DNA from: Gemmatimonadales bacterium
GTDB taxonomy: Bacteria > Gemmatimonadota > Gemmatimonadetes > Gemmatimonadales > GWC2-71-9
Assembly (NCBI GenBank): GCA_013813145.1
Contig: JACCSE010000275.1
Coordinates: forward strand, 1-6,588
DNA: 6,588 bases
Direction: 5' to 3'
Positions 1 to 4,811 of the stretch are shown here, in pieces (position 1 is the stretch's first letter; each line of letters begins with the position of its first letter). A program made the position numbers and the translations under genes. The notes beneath the pieces were generated by a model. That model was not told the origin of the DNA. It saw only the letters and a program-made list of their open reading frames with translations, and did no database searches.

Positions 1-17
1 ACTTCCGCTCCTCACGA

Positions 18-91
18 CGGGACGTAGCGCAGTCCGGTAGCGCACTGCAATGGGGTTGCAGGGGTCGCGGGTTCAAATCCCGCCGTCCCGA
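18..91 (+). tRNA. tRNA-Pro (anticodon GGG)
   Basis: A complete cloverleaf can be folded by hand. The 7-bp acceptor stem pairs CGGGACG (18-24) with CGTCCCG (84-90), and the discriminator base is A91. The D arm is GCGC/GCGC around AGTCCGGTA. The anticodon stem is CTGCA (45-49)/TGCAG (57-61) around the loop ATGGGGT, which puts GGG at 52-54. The variable loop is GGGTC, and the T arm is GCGGG/CCCGC around TTCAAAT. G at position 37, the C1-G72 pair and the D-arm sequence are typical of bacterial tRNA-Pro. The 3' CCA is not encoded (ATGG follows the stem), so it must be added by a nucleotidyltransferase. The gene reads CCC codons and possibly CCU. Its promoter would lie left of the window. Confidence 0.97.
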
Positions 92-99
92 TGGGCTCG

Positions 100-130
100 A
101 GGCCGACCTTAACCGGTCGGCCTTCTCGTT
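100..130 (+). terminator. Probable intrinsic terminator after tRNA-Pro
   Basis: GGCCGACC (101-108) pairs perfectly with GGTCGGCC (115-122) around a 6-nt loop, TTAACC; A100-T123 extends the stem. The tail TTCTCGTT is only moderately T-rich, so this is a weak or imperfect rho-independent terminator. Its position 9 nt past the tRNA 3' end fits that role. It separates the tRNA from the FKBP gene, which starts about 50 nt further on. Confidence 0.65.
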
Positions 131-172
131 GATGCATTCCTCGCGATCACCCTGTCACCTGCCGAGGCATCG

Positions 173-625
173 ATGCGCGTTCGTTCACTCCTGCTCCTCG
201 CCCTTCTCTCCGCCTGCGACTCCGGTGGTGGAGACCGCTCCTCCGCCGGCGGCGTCAGCGCGGACCTGGGAATCGATACCGCCGCCATGACGAAGACTCC
301 GACGGGCCTGAAAATCGAGGACGTGAAGCTGGGTCAGGGGGCCGAGGCGACGCCCGGCACCACCGCCGTGGTGCACTACACCGGATGGTTGACCGATGGA
401 AAGAAATTCGACAGCAGCAGGGACCGGGGCACGCCCTTCGACTTTCAGATCGGGGCAGGACAGGTCATTCCGGGATGGGATCAAGGAGTGGCCGGCATGA
501 AGGTCGGAGGGCAGCGCAAACTGCTGATTCCAGCCGAGTTGGGCTATGGCGCCGCGGGAGCTCCGCCGGTTATCCCGCCCGGGGCGACCTTGGTGTTTGA
601 CGTGGAGCTGCTGAAAGTCCGCTGA
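173..625 (+). CDS. FKBP-type peptidyl-prolyl cis-trans isomerase, lipoprotein
   Basis: A 150-residue protein predicted to catalyse cis-trans isomerisation of Xaa-Pro bonds in extracytoplasmic proteins. Residues 1-15 form a short lipoprotein signal with lipobox L12-S13-A14-C15. A flexible Ser/Gly-rich linker follows to about residue 40, and one complete FKBP domain fills residues about 44-150. Aligned by eye with human FKBP12, the pocket residues are kept: Y69 (Y26), F79-D80 (F36-D37), F89 (F46), V98-I99 (V55-I56), W102 (W59), Y125 (Y82), V133-I134 (I90-I91) and F142 (F99). The H87 equivalent is A130, a position that varies among bacterial members. The C-terminal strand VFDVELLKVR is almost identical to that of eukaryotic FKBP12. 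The ATG is preceded by GAGG at 164-167 with 5-nt spacing, and the lipobox position supports this start. D16 follows the lipid-modified cysteine; in Enterobacteria an Asp at +2 disfavours outer-membrane sorting, but this rule is not general. The domain assignment is very secure; the client proteins are unknown. Confidence 0.95.
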   Translation: MRVRSLLLLALLSACDSGGGDRSSAGGVSADLGIDTAAMTKTPTGLKIEDVKLGQGAEATPGTTAVVHYTGWLTDGKKFDSSRDRGTPFDFQIGAGQVIPGWDQGVAGMKVGGQRKLLIPAELGYGAAGAPPVIPPGATLVFDVELLKVR

Positions 626-655
626 CCGGTTCTCCACCAATAGGATCTCCACACT

Positions 656-671
656 TGTGAGATAGATCACA
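656..671. promoter_or_regulatory. CRP/FNR-family operator-like palindrome
   Basis: The sequence TGTGA-GATAGA-TCACA is a perfect match to both half-sites and the spacer length of the classical CRP (cAMP receptor protein) operator. It lies in the 129-bp gap between the FKBP and OmpA-like genes, with its centre 91 bp upstream of the latter's ATG. If it works as a class II site (centre at -41.5), transcription would start near 705. The only AT-rich hexamer nearby, GATTTT at 693-698, would then occupy the -10 position. The motif is seen directly; binding and the promoter layout are inferred. Confidence 0.55.
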
Positions 672-699
672 GCCGGCTCCCGCAGCCCTGGGGATTTTT

Positions 700-737
700 G
701 GGGTCGGCGTGTCACCCCTGCTCCACGCCGAAGCCCC
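700..737 (+). promoter_or_regulatory. 5'-leader hairpin just before the OmpA-like gene's ribosome binding site
   Basis: Bases 704-711 pair with 724-731 (8 bp), and after a 2-nt bulge (A732, G733) bases 700-703 pair with 734-737 (GGGG/CCCC). The loop is 12 nt. There is no T-tract after it, so it is not an obvious terminator. It ends 5 nt before the strong AGGAGG at 743-748, leaving that site free. It could stabilise the mRNA or, through alternative pairing, control translation. If transcription starts at or after 705, the lower stem would be lost. Confidence 0.4.
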
Positions 738-754
738 AACAGAGGAGGCGCCCC

Positions 755-1429
755 ATGTTCCCCGTTCACCCATCCCGGACGTTGACGTTCCTCGGCGCGG
801 TCGGCGTGATCGTCGGTCTCAGCGGCTGCGGCGCGGCCAAGGTCGAGCAGCAGGACTACACCAGCGACATGGCGAGGCTGCGCGAAGAAATCCAGGCGGG
901 CGATCGCCAACTTGCCGCCCGGATCGACTCCACCAACACCACGGTCGGTGACCACTCGCGCCGACTCGACGCGCTGGACCAGGAGCTGCAGGCATTCCGC
1001 AGCGAGTACAACGTGAGCATCGAGAAGGTGCGGGGGATGCTGAAGTTCAACGTTCCGGTCTACTTCGAGTTCGCCAGCAGCGAGCTGCGTGAAGCCGACC
1101 GGCCGGTGCTCGATCGCTTCGCGGGAGTGGTGAAGGAGTATTATCCCGGGGCGCTGGTGGCGGTCGAGGGGTTCACCGATCCCGCCGGAAGCGCCGCCTA
1201 CAATCAGCGGCTGGGTCAGCGGCGGGCCGAAGCGGTGCGGGAGTACCTCGGCACGGCGGGCGGGTTTACCGGCGAGCGGGTCAAGGCGATAAGCTATGGC
1301 GAATCGCGCAACCGCCAGGTGGTCCCCGGAGCCAAGGGACCCGGCGAGGATGGCTTGGAGAACCGGCGAGTGGCGCTGGTGATCGATCACGCCGCGGTTG
1401 CCACCGACGAGATCGCGGCGCTCCGGTAG
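755..1429 (+). CDS. OmpA/Pal-family peptidoglycan-binding lipoprotein
   Basis: A 224-residue protein expected to tether the outer membrane to peptidoglycan. The signal sequence ends in lipobox L22-S23-G24-C25. Residues about 35-95 are heptad-rich and charged and likely form a helical or coiled-coil spacer. Residues about 98-212 are an OmpA-like domain: the first strand is VYFEFASSEL (102-111), and the ligand loop GFTDPAG (139-145) continues into YNQRLGQRRA. D142 and R157 lie 15 residues apart, as do the diaminopimelate-binding Asp and Arg of OmpA and Pal. NRRV (203-206) matches the conserved end of the domain. The ATG at 755 is chosen over an upstream in-frame TTG at 698 because AGGAGG (743-748) sits 6 nt before it and because it yields a normal signal peptide. 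The gene follows the FKBP gene after 129 bp with its own apparent control region. The coiled-coil spacer resembles Lpp- or YbgF-like architecture more than classical Pal. No tol genes are nearby, so the name pal is not given. Confidence 0.93.
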   Translation: MFPVHPSRTLTFLGAVGVIVGLSGCGAAKVEQQDYTSDMARLREEIQAGDRQLAARIDSTNTTVGDHSRRLDALDQELQAFRSEYNVSIEKVRGMLKFNVPVYFEFASSELREADRPVLDRFAGVVKEYYPGALVAVEGFTDPAGSAAYNQRLGQRRAEAVREYLGTAGGFTGERVKAISYGESRNRQVVPGAKGPGEDGLENRRVALVIDHAAVATDEIAALR

Positions 1430-1435
1430 AAGGTC

Positions 1436-1750
1436 CTAGCGCAAGTAAAGAACGAGCACCACGACACGAGCAGGGGGAGCGCCGGCGATCCGGTGCTCCC
1501 CTTCGTGCATTTCCCTCCGGACGATGGGCAGAGCGTGCCCCCCACGAGACCCTTCCAGGTCCCCAGAGCGGGGGGCGCCCAGCGCGACCCGAGTAGCCAG
1601 TAGACCGGCCTCGCTCAGGCTAAAGTCCACCACCTGCACCTCGGCTTGCAGAACGCCCGCCGCCTGGGCCTCGACATCTCGAACAACGCCGAGCGCGACC
1701 ACCGTCAACAGCGCGAGGATACGGCGCGAGAGAATCCTCGAAATCAGCAT
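1436..1750 (-). CDS. Small secreted protein of unknown function
   Basis: A 104-residue protein with a clear Sec signal peptide: a basic n-region (R5, R9, R10), hydrophobic residues 11-23 and a likely cleavage after VEA (residue 28). That leaves a mature protein of about 76 residues. The start at 1750 is supported by GAGGAG at 1755-1760 (4 nt before the ATG) and by the signal peptide; the frame is open further upstream but has no better start. The mature part begins with a strand-rich VLQAEVQVVDFSL. It has a Gly/Arg/His-rich middle with HALPIVRREMHEGEHR and ends in a very hydrophobic strand, RVVVLVLYLR. No cysteines and no family I recognise. It converges on the OmpA-like gene, with only 6 bp between the two stop codons. 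Whether it belongs functionally with the usher region to its right is unknown. The signal peptide plus ribosome binding site make a real gene likely; the function is open. Confidence 0.68.
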   Translation of the reverse strand: MLISRILSRRILALLTVVALGVVRDVEAQAAGVLQAEVQVVDFSLSEAGLLATRVALGAPRSGDLEGSRGGHALPIVRREMHEGEHRIAGAPPARVVVLVLYLR

Positions 1751-1780
1751 GCGACTCCTCGTTGAGGCCACGCGATCATC

Positions 1781-1804
1781 GCCGACAGTAGAAGTATCGT
1801 CGGC
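1781..1804. repeat. Inverted repeat GCCGAC-N12-GTCGGC
   Basis: A perfect 6-bp inverted repeat (1781-1786 with 1799-1804) around a 12-nt, AT-richer centre. It is 31-54 bp upstream of the small secreted gene's ATG on the minus strand and overlaps the weak candidate promoter there. It could be an operator or a 5'-leader hairpin. A 6-bp match alone is weak evidence. Confidence 0.35.
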
Positions 1805-1873
1805 CGGCCCCCACAACTTTAGCTCCGCTTCGATCGGCTTGGTAAGATGCTCCCAGCTAATCAGTTCCGCACA

Positions 1874-1909
1874 GACAGCCCACCGGTCGATGGGCCGCTC
1901 CGAGCTGTC
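1874..1909. repeat. Imperfect inverted repeat in the gap
   Basis: GACAGC (1874-1879) pairs with GCTGTC (1904-1909). Inside it, CCCA (1879-1882) can pair with TGGG (1891-1894), leaving an unpaired stretch on the 3' side. The two stems compete for C1879. It has no T-tract. Function unknown; it may be chance. Confidence 0.3.
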
Positions 1910-1972
1910 GCTGAAGTTGACATCAGGCGTCCGAGTTCAAGCCATATTGCCACCAGCGGATGCGGCGCCTAA

Positions 1973-2161
1973 AGTTCGCACTTCCTGTCTATCTCGGCCT
2001 ACTACCCGATCGAGCCGCGATTCAGCCTGCCGGTGGACTCGGTGCCCTCGGGGCGCTACCGCCTTCGGGTCGAGGTGTCCTCCGGGCGACAGGACCTCGC
2101 GTCCGATGCCATCCTACCGTTCCGCACGGTGCGCGATTCGGTTGCGGTAGAGCTTCCCTGA
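1973..2161 (+). pseudogene. 3' remnant of a gene directly upstream of the usher-like gene
   Basis: The plus frame that ends in TGA at 2159-2161 reads like genuine protein. It includes SISAYYPIEPRF, then FSLPVDSVPSGRYRLRVEV and finally PFRTVRDSVAVELP. About 80% of its codons end in G or C, the same signature as the confirmed genes here. It is blocked by TAA at 1970-1972 and has no ATG; the few GTG codons lie inside the well-formed part, so no intact start is visible. The alternating hydrophobic pattern and the SG-Y-L-V turn suggest the last strands of a secreted beta-sandwich (Ig- or transthyretin-like) domain. The stop lies 12 bp before the usher-like ATG, which itself has a poor ribosome binding site, as expected for translational coupling in an operon. 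The usual partner of an usher would be a chaperone or subunit, but these residues do not identify it as either. The 5' part was lost by deletion or rearrangement, or shifted by an indel near 1970-1985; the latter could also be an assembly error. Confidence 0.55.
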
Positions 2162-2173
2162 TCCGCTGATGGG

Positions 2174-4702
2174 ATGAGCCTCGCCCTGCTGCTGGCGCTC
2201 GTGGTCGCGTCTCCGGCCACCGACTCGGTGCCGGAGCCGGCGCTGGTCGAGCTGCGGATCGGCCGGCTCGCGTCCCGAACGGTGCAGGCATTCCGGGTCT
2301 CGGATCGCGCGCTGCTCCCGCTGGTGCAGTTCCTCGAGCTGGCCGGGATCGAGGCCGGCTCCGATGGCGCCGGCGGGGTGACCGGTCTGGCGCATCCGGG
2401 CGAGATCCCGGTCGCGGTGAGCCTGGCGGATCGCGCCGCCCGCTTCGGCACCCGCAGAGTCGCGCTCGCGCCGGGGGAGCTGCACGCCGAAGCGGGCGAG
2501 TTGTACCTCGACGCCACCCGGCTCGGCGAGCTGCTCGAGGTGCGGATCGTGACCGACTGGAGCGACCTGCTGGTTTCGGTGCCCGATCCGGAGTCGCTCC
2601 CGGTGGCGGTCCGCCGCCGGCGTGAGTCCGCGCGCGCGGCTCTGCTCCGGCCTCGAGAGCTCGCGGCGACCGCGCTGCCGCTCGTGGCACCGGACCGGAG
2701 CCGGTGGACCGGATTCGTCCTGGACTACTCCTGGCTCGTGCCCGGCTCGGATCCATTCGGCGGTGCTTCCTACGCGTTGGCGGCCGGCACCGACGCGTTC
2801 GGCGGCTCGCTCGAGCTGGGGCTGGGCAGTGCGGGTCGGGTCGACGGTTCGTGGCTCGGCGTCTGGCGGACCGATCCACGGGTCACGCAGCTTCGCCTGG
2901 GCGACGGGACGGCGACGGGGCCCAGGTCGCGCTCGCTCCGAGGAGTGGCCGCGACCAACGCACCGTTCCTGCGTCCCTCGCTCGTCGGCACGATTCCATA
3001 CAGCGGCCGGCTTCCCGCAGGGTGGCAGGTCGAGGTGTACCGGGGCGGGGAGCTGGTCGGCTTCGATTCGGTGGCGATGGACGGCAGCTTCGCGACCGAG
3101 CTGCCGGTGCTGTACGGGGAGAATCCGGTGGACCTGGTGGCCTACGGGCCATTCGGTGAGACCCGCACCATCAGCCGCACCTTCCGCGTCTCCAGCGCGC
3201 TGCTGCCGAGGGGACGTTTCGAGTACGCGATCTCGGGAGGCGGATGCCGCTTCGCTCCGTGCCGCGCCACCGGCAACCTCGACCTGCGATACGGGCTCTC
3301 CCACCGCTGGACCGCCCAAGCCGGCGTGGACGCCTTCGGCCGGGACAGCCTCGGCGGCCTGTGGCACCCGTACGTATCGGCGATCGGCAGCGTAACCAAT
3401 AGCTGGACGGTTCAGCTCGAAGGGGTGCAGCGGGCCTTCGTCCGTTCCGGGGTGAACTACGAACCGTCGCTGAATCTGCGGCTCTTCGGCGAGTACACCC
3501 GATTCGCCGGCGGGGTCGCGCAGCCGATCCTGAATCCGCTGCACCGGCGCTCGCAGGTTTCCCTCTCGGGCTTCTACCGGCCGGACCCGCGTCGCGCCTT
3601 CTTCTACTTCGAGGGAAGCGCCGATCACGCGACGAGCGGCGCGGGGAGCACCGGCCACGCCCGGATCGGCGCGTCGGTCCAACTGGGCGCGGTGCGCTGG
3701 CTGCCCTACGCGCGGGTGGAGCGGGAAGCCGTTCGGGGCGCGCCGGCGACGACTCGCACCTTTGCCGGATTCACCGGCTTCCTCTTACCCCGTGCCGGCT
3801 GGGGGAAGCTGCTGCGGGAAGTCTGGGTGCGGACCGCGCTCGAGATGGAGGGCCTGCGCCGGCCGTCCCTGGCGATGCTCACGCTCGCGCGCCCGGTCAC
3901 GCCGACGACTCGACTCGAGGTGGGCGTGAGCTGGATGCGCGGTCTCCGGGGCGCGTCGTTCACGCTCGGTCTCTCCTCGTTCCTGAGCTCGGTGCGGAGC
4001 TTCACCACGGTGGATGCGCCGAGCGGCGGCCCCGCCTCCCTCACCCAGTTGGTACAGGGCTCAGTGCTCTACGACCGGGGCGCGGGGTCGGTCTCGTTGG
4101 TCGCCGGGCCGTCGCTTCAGCGCTCCGGGGTCGCCGGCCGCGTCTTCCTCGACGCGAATGGGAACGGCCGCTACGACGTGGGCGAGCAGGGGCTTCCCCG
4201 GGTCCGGATCCAGGTCGGCAGCGTCAGCGCGTACTCCGACAGTTCCGGCAACTACCGGGTGTGGGACGTGGTGCCGTTCGAGCCGGTCGAGGTGGCCCCG
4301 GATTCGTTGAGCTTCGAGTCGCCGCTATGGGTGCCGGCGGTCCCTCGAATGGTGCTGCTGCCGGAGCCGAACCGGTTCACGACTCTGGACCTGCCGATGG
4401 TGATCGGCGGTGTAGTCGAGGGCATGGTGGTACGAGGAGCAGGCGGCGCGCGGCAGGGCGTGGGCGGGGTCGGACTGGTGCTGACCGAGCGCCGATCGGG
4501 CAAGAGGCGCATGGTGACGTCGTTTACCGACGGGAGCTTCTACCTGCTCGGTGTGACGGCGGGGGAGTACGAGCTGAGGGTGGACGCTCGGGTGCTGAAT
4601 CGGATCGGGATGACGGCCGGGGCGCGGCGGTTCGCGATCTCGCCGTCGGGGGAAGGGGCGCCCGCGTCGCTGGAGGTGGAGCTGGTGGCGGGTGAGGATT
4701 GA
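2174..4702 (+). CDS. Fimbrial-usher-like outer membrane protein with SdrD-B-like and carboxypeptidase-regulatory-like C-terminal modules
   Basis: An 842-residue protein related to the PapC/FimD usher porins that translocate and assemble pilus subunits. Residues 1 to about 15 are a signal peptide. Residues about 22-137 form an N-terminal strand-rich domain (VELRIGRL, LYLDATRLGELLEV). From about 178 the pattern is that of a beta-barrel. The usher signature is clear: RLGDG (241-245), a Ser-rich stretch with LRGVAA (255-260), then the middle/plug-like domain with VEVYRGGELV (286-295), GSFATELPVLYGEN (304-317) and RTFRVSSALLPRGRFEYAISGG (335-356). Barrel strands run to about 610. C358 and C363 could form a disulphide. 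Residues about 651-700 match an SdrD-B-like module with the calcium-loop motif DANGNGRYDVGE (660-671). Residues about 745-838 resemble a carboxypeptidase-regulatory-like (transthyretin-type) fold with FTDGSFYLLG. These modules replace the usual Ig-like usher C-terminal domains. The ATG at 2174 has only a weak upstream purine stretch. The C-terminus overlaps a 9-bp hairpin. No chaperone or pilin is intact nearby, so the secreted substrate is unknown. Usher homology is well supported; activity as an assembly platform is inferred. Confidence 0.82.
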   Translation: MSLALLLALVVASPATDSVPEPALVELRIGRLASRTVQAFRVSDRALLPLVQFLELAGIEAGSDGAGGVTGLAHPGEIPVAVSLADRAARFGTRRVALAPGELHAEAGELYLDATRLGELLEVRIVTDWSDLLVSVPDPESLPVAVRRRRESARAALLRPRELAATALPLVAPDRSRWTGFVLDYSWLVPGSDPFGGASYALAAGTDAFGGSLELGLGSAGRVDGSWLGVWRTDPRVTQLRLGDGTATGPRSRSLRGVAATNAPFLRPSLVGTIPYSGRLPAGWQVEVYRGGELVGFDSVAMDGSFATELPVLYGENPVDLVAYGPFGETRTISRTFRVSSALLPRGRFEYAISGGGCRFAPCRATGNLDLRYGLSHRWTAQAGVDAFGRDSLGGLWHPYVSAIGSVTNSWTVQLEGVQRAFVRSGVNYEPSLNLRLFGEYTRFAGGVAQPILNPLHRRSQVSLSGFYRPDPRRAFFYFEGSADHATSGAGSTGHARIGASVQLGAVRWLPYARVEREAVRGAPATTRTFAGFTGFLLPRAGWGKLLREVWVRTALEMEGLRRPSLAMLTLARPVTPTTRLEVGVSWMRGLRGASFTLGLSSFLSSVRSFTTVDAPSGGPASLTQLVQGSVLYDRGAGSVSLVAGPSLQRSGVAGRVFLDANGNGRYDVGEQGLPRVRIQVGSVSAYSDSSGNYRVWDVVPFEPVEVAPDSLSFESPLWVPAVPRMVLLPEPNRFTTLDLPMVIGGVVEGMVVRGAGGARQGVGGVGLVLTERRSGKRRMVTSFTDGSFYLLGVTAGEYELRVDARVLNRIGMTAGARRFAISPSGEGAPASLEVELVAGED

Positions 4703-4724
4703 CGCGAGCGGCCCGGCTCGCGTC
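4701..4724 (+). terminator. Hairpin at the 3' end of the usher-like gene
   Basis: GACGCGAGC (4701-4709) and GCTCGCGTC (4716-4724) form a perfect 9-bp stem around the 6-nt loop GGCCCG, starting inside the TGA stop codon. There is no T-tract, so it is a poor classical terminator. It may act with other factors or protect the mRNA 3' end. Its right arm overlaps the first three bases of the larger inverted repeat at 4722-4786. Confidence 0.45.
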
Positions 4725-4786
4725 ATCCTGAGCGAAGCGAAGGAGCCATAGCCTGGGTCATGCCCCTTCGCTCCGCTCAGGGTGAC
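4722..4786. repeat. REP-like intergenic inverted repeat between convergent genes
   Basis: Two 24-nt arms, 4722-4745 and 4763-4786, are reverse complements at 21 of 24 positions and are separated by a 17-nt spacer. The core is CTGAGCGAAGCGAAGG on the left and CCTTCGCTCCGCTCAGG on the right. From memory, this GAGCGAAGCGAAGG-type sequence recurs in intergenic regions of many environmental bacteria (Gemmatimonadota, Acidobacteriota, Chloroflexota). It sits between the stops of the converging usher-like and DUF4097 genes, where it could act as a bidirectional terminator or mRNA-stabilising hairpin. The structure is direct observation; the family membership is recollection. Confidence 0.75.
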
Positions 4787-4811
4787 AACGATGACATGGA
4801 GGGCGAGCTCG

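Larger units (their letters stand above)
1751..1972. other. Intergenic or remnant region without an assignable gene
   Basis: This stretch is less GC-rich than its surroundings (about 60% in 1801-1860). It separates the minus-strand small secreted gene from the plus-strand gene remnant. It must hold the secreted gene's promoter; a weak candidate reads TTGTGG, 18 nt, TCTACT on the minus strand just upstream of the ribosome binding site. The minus frame continuous with that gene stays open to 1936 (a TGA lies at 1937-1939) with many G/C third positions, but has no ATG, GTG or TTG except the TTG at 1816. Two inverted repeats are listed separately. No RNA gene or insertion-sequence end was recognised. 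Confidence 0.5.

Noticed and set aside
674..699. Possible rho-independent terminator of the FKBP gene before the T5 run at 695-699
   Set aside because: Only a 4-bp stem (GGCT/AGCC) can be drawn and it is separated from the T run; the T run fits equally well as part of a -10 element.
185..1390. 401-codon minus-strand open frame across the FKBP and OmpA-like genes
   Set aside because: It is antisense to two genes with unmistakable domains. Its translation is Arg/His/Gly-rich without a family signature, and such shadows are common at this GC content.
1923..1972. Possible integron attC-like site: TCAGGCG (1923-1929) and CGCCTAA (1966-1972)
   Set aside because: The boxes are in the opposite order to attC (RYYYAAC first, GTTRRRY last), the GTT/AAC triplets are missing and no integrase or cassette array is seen.
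1524..2150. 208-codon plus-strand open frame antisense to the small secreted gene and running into the gene remnant
   Set aside because: The translation is Ser/Thr/Arg/Pro-rich with no strand or signal pattern, and its 3' part is out of frame with the protein-like remnant ending at 2161. A frameshift joining the two cannot be excluded but is not supported.
1960..2169. Plus-strand frame starting at 1960 whose first residues (MRRLKFALPVYLGLL) resemble a signal peptide
   Set aside because: It has no ribosome binding site, the hydrophobic stretch is short, and after it the frame turns into a shadow while the genuine-looking protein lies in a different frame.
2114..3682. 522-codon minus-strand open frame within the usher-like gene
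   Set aside because: It has Arg/Ala/Gln-rich, low-information composition and is antisense to the usher-like gene, whose translation shows clear family motifs.
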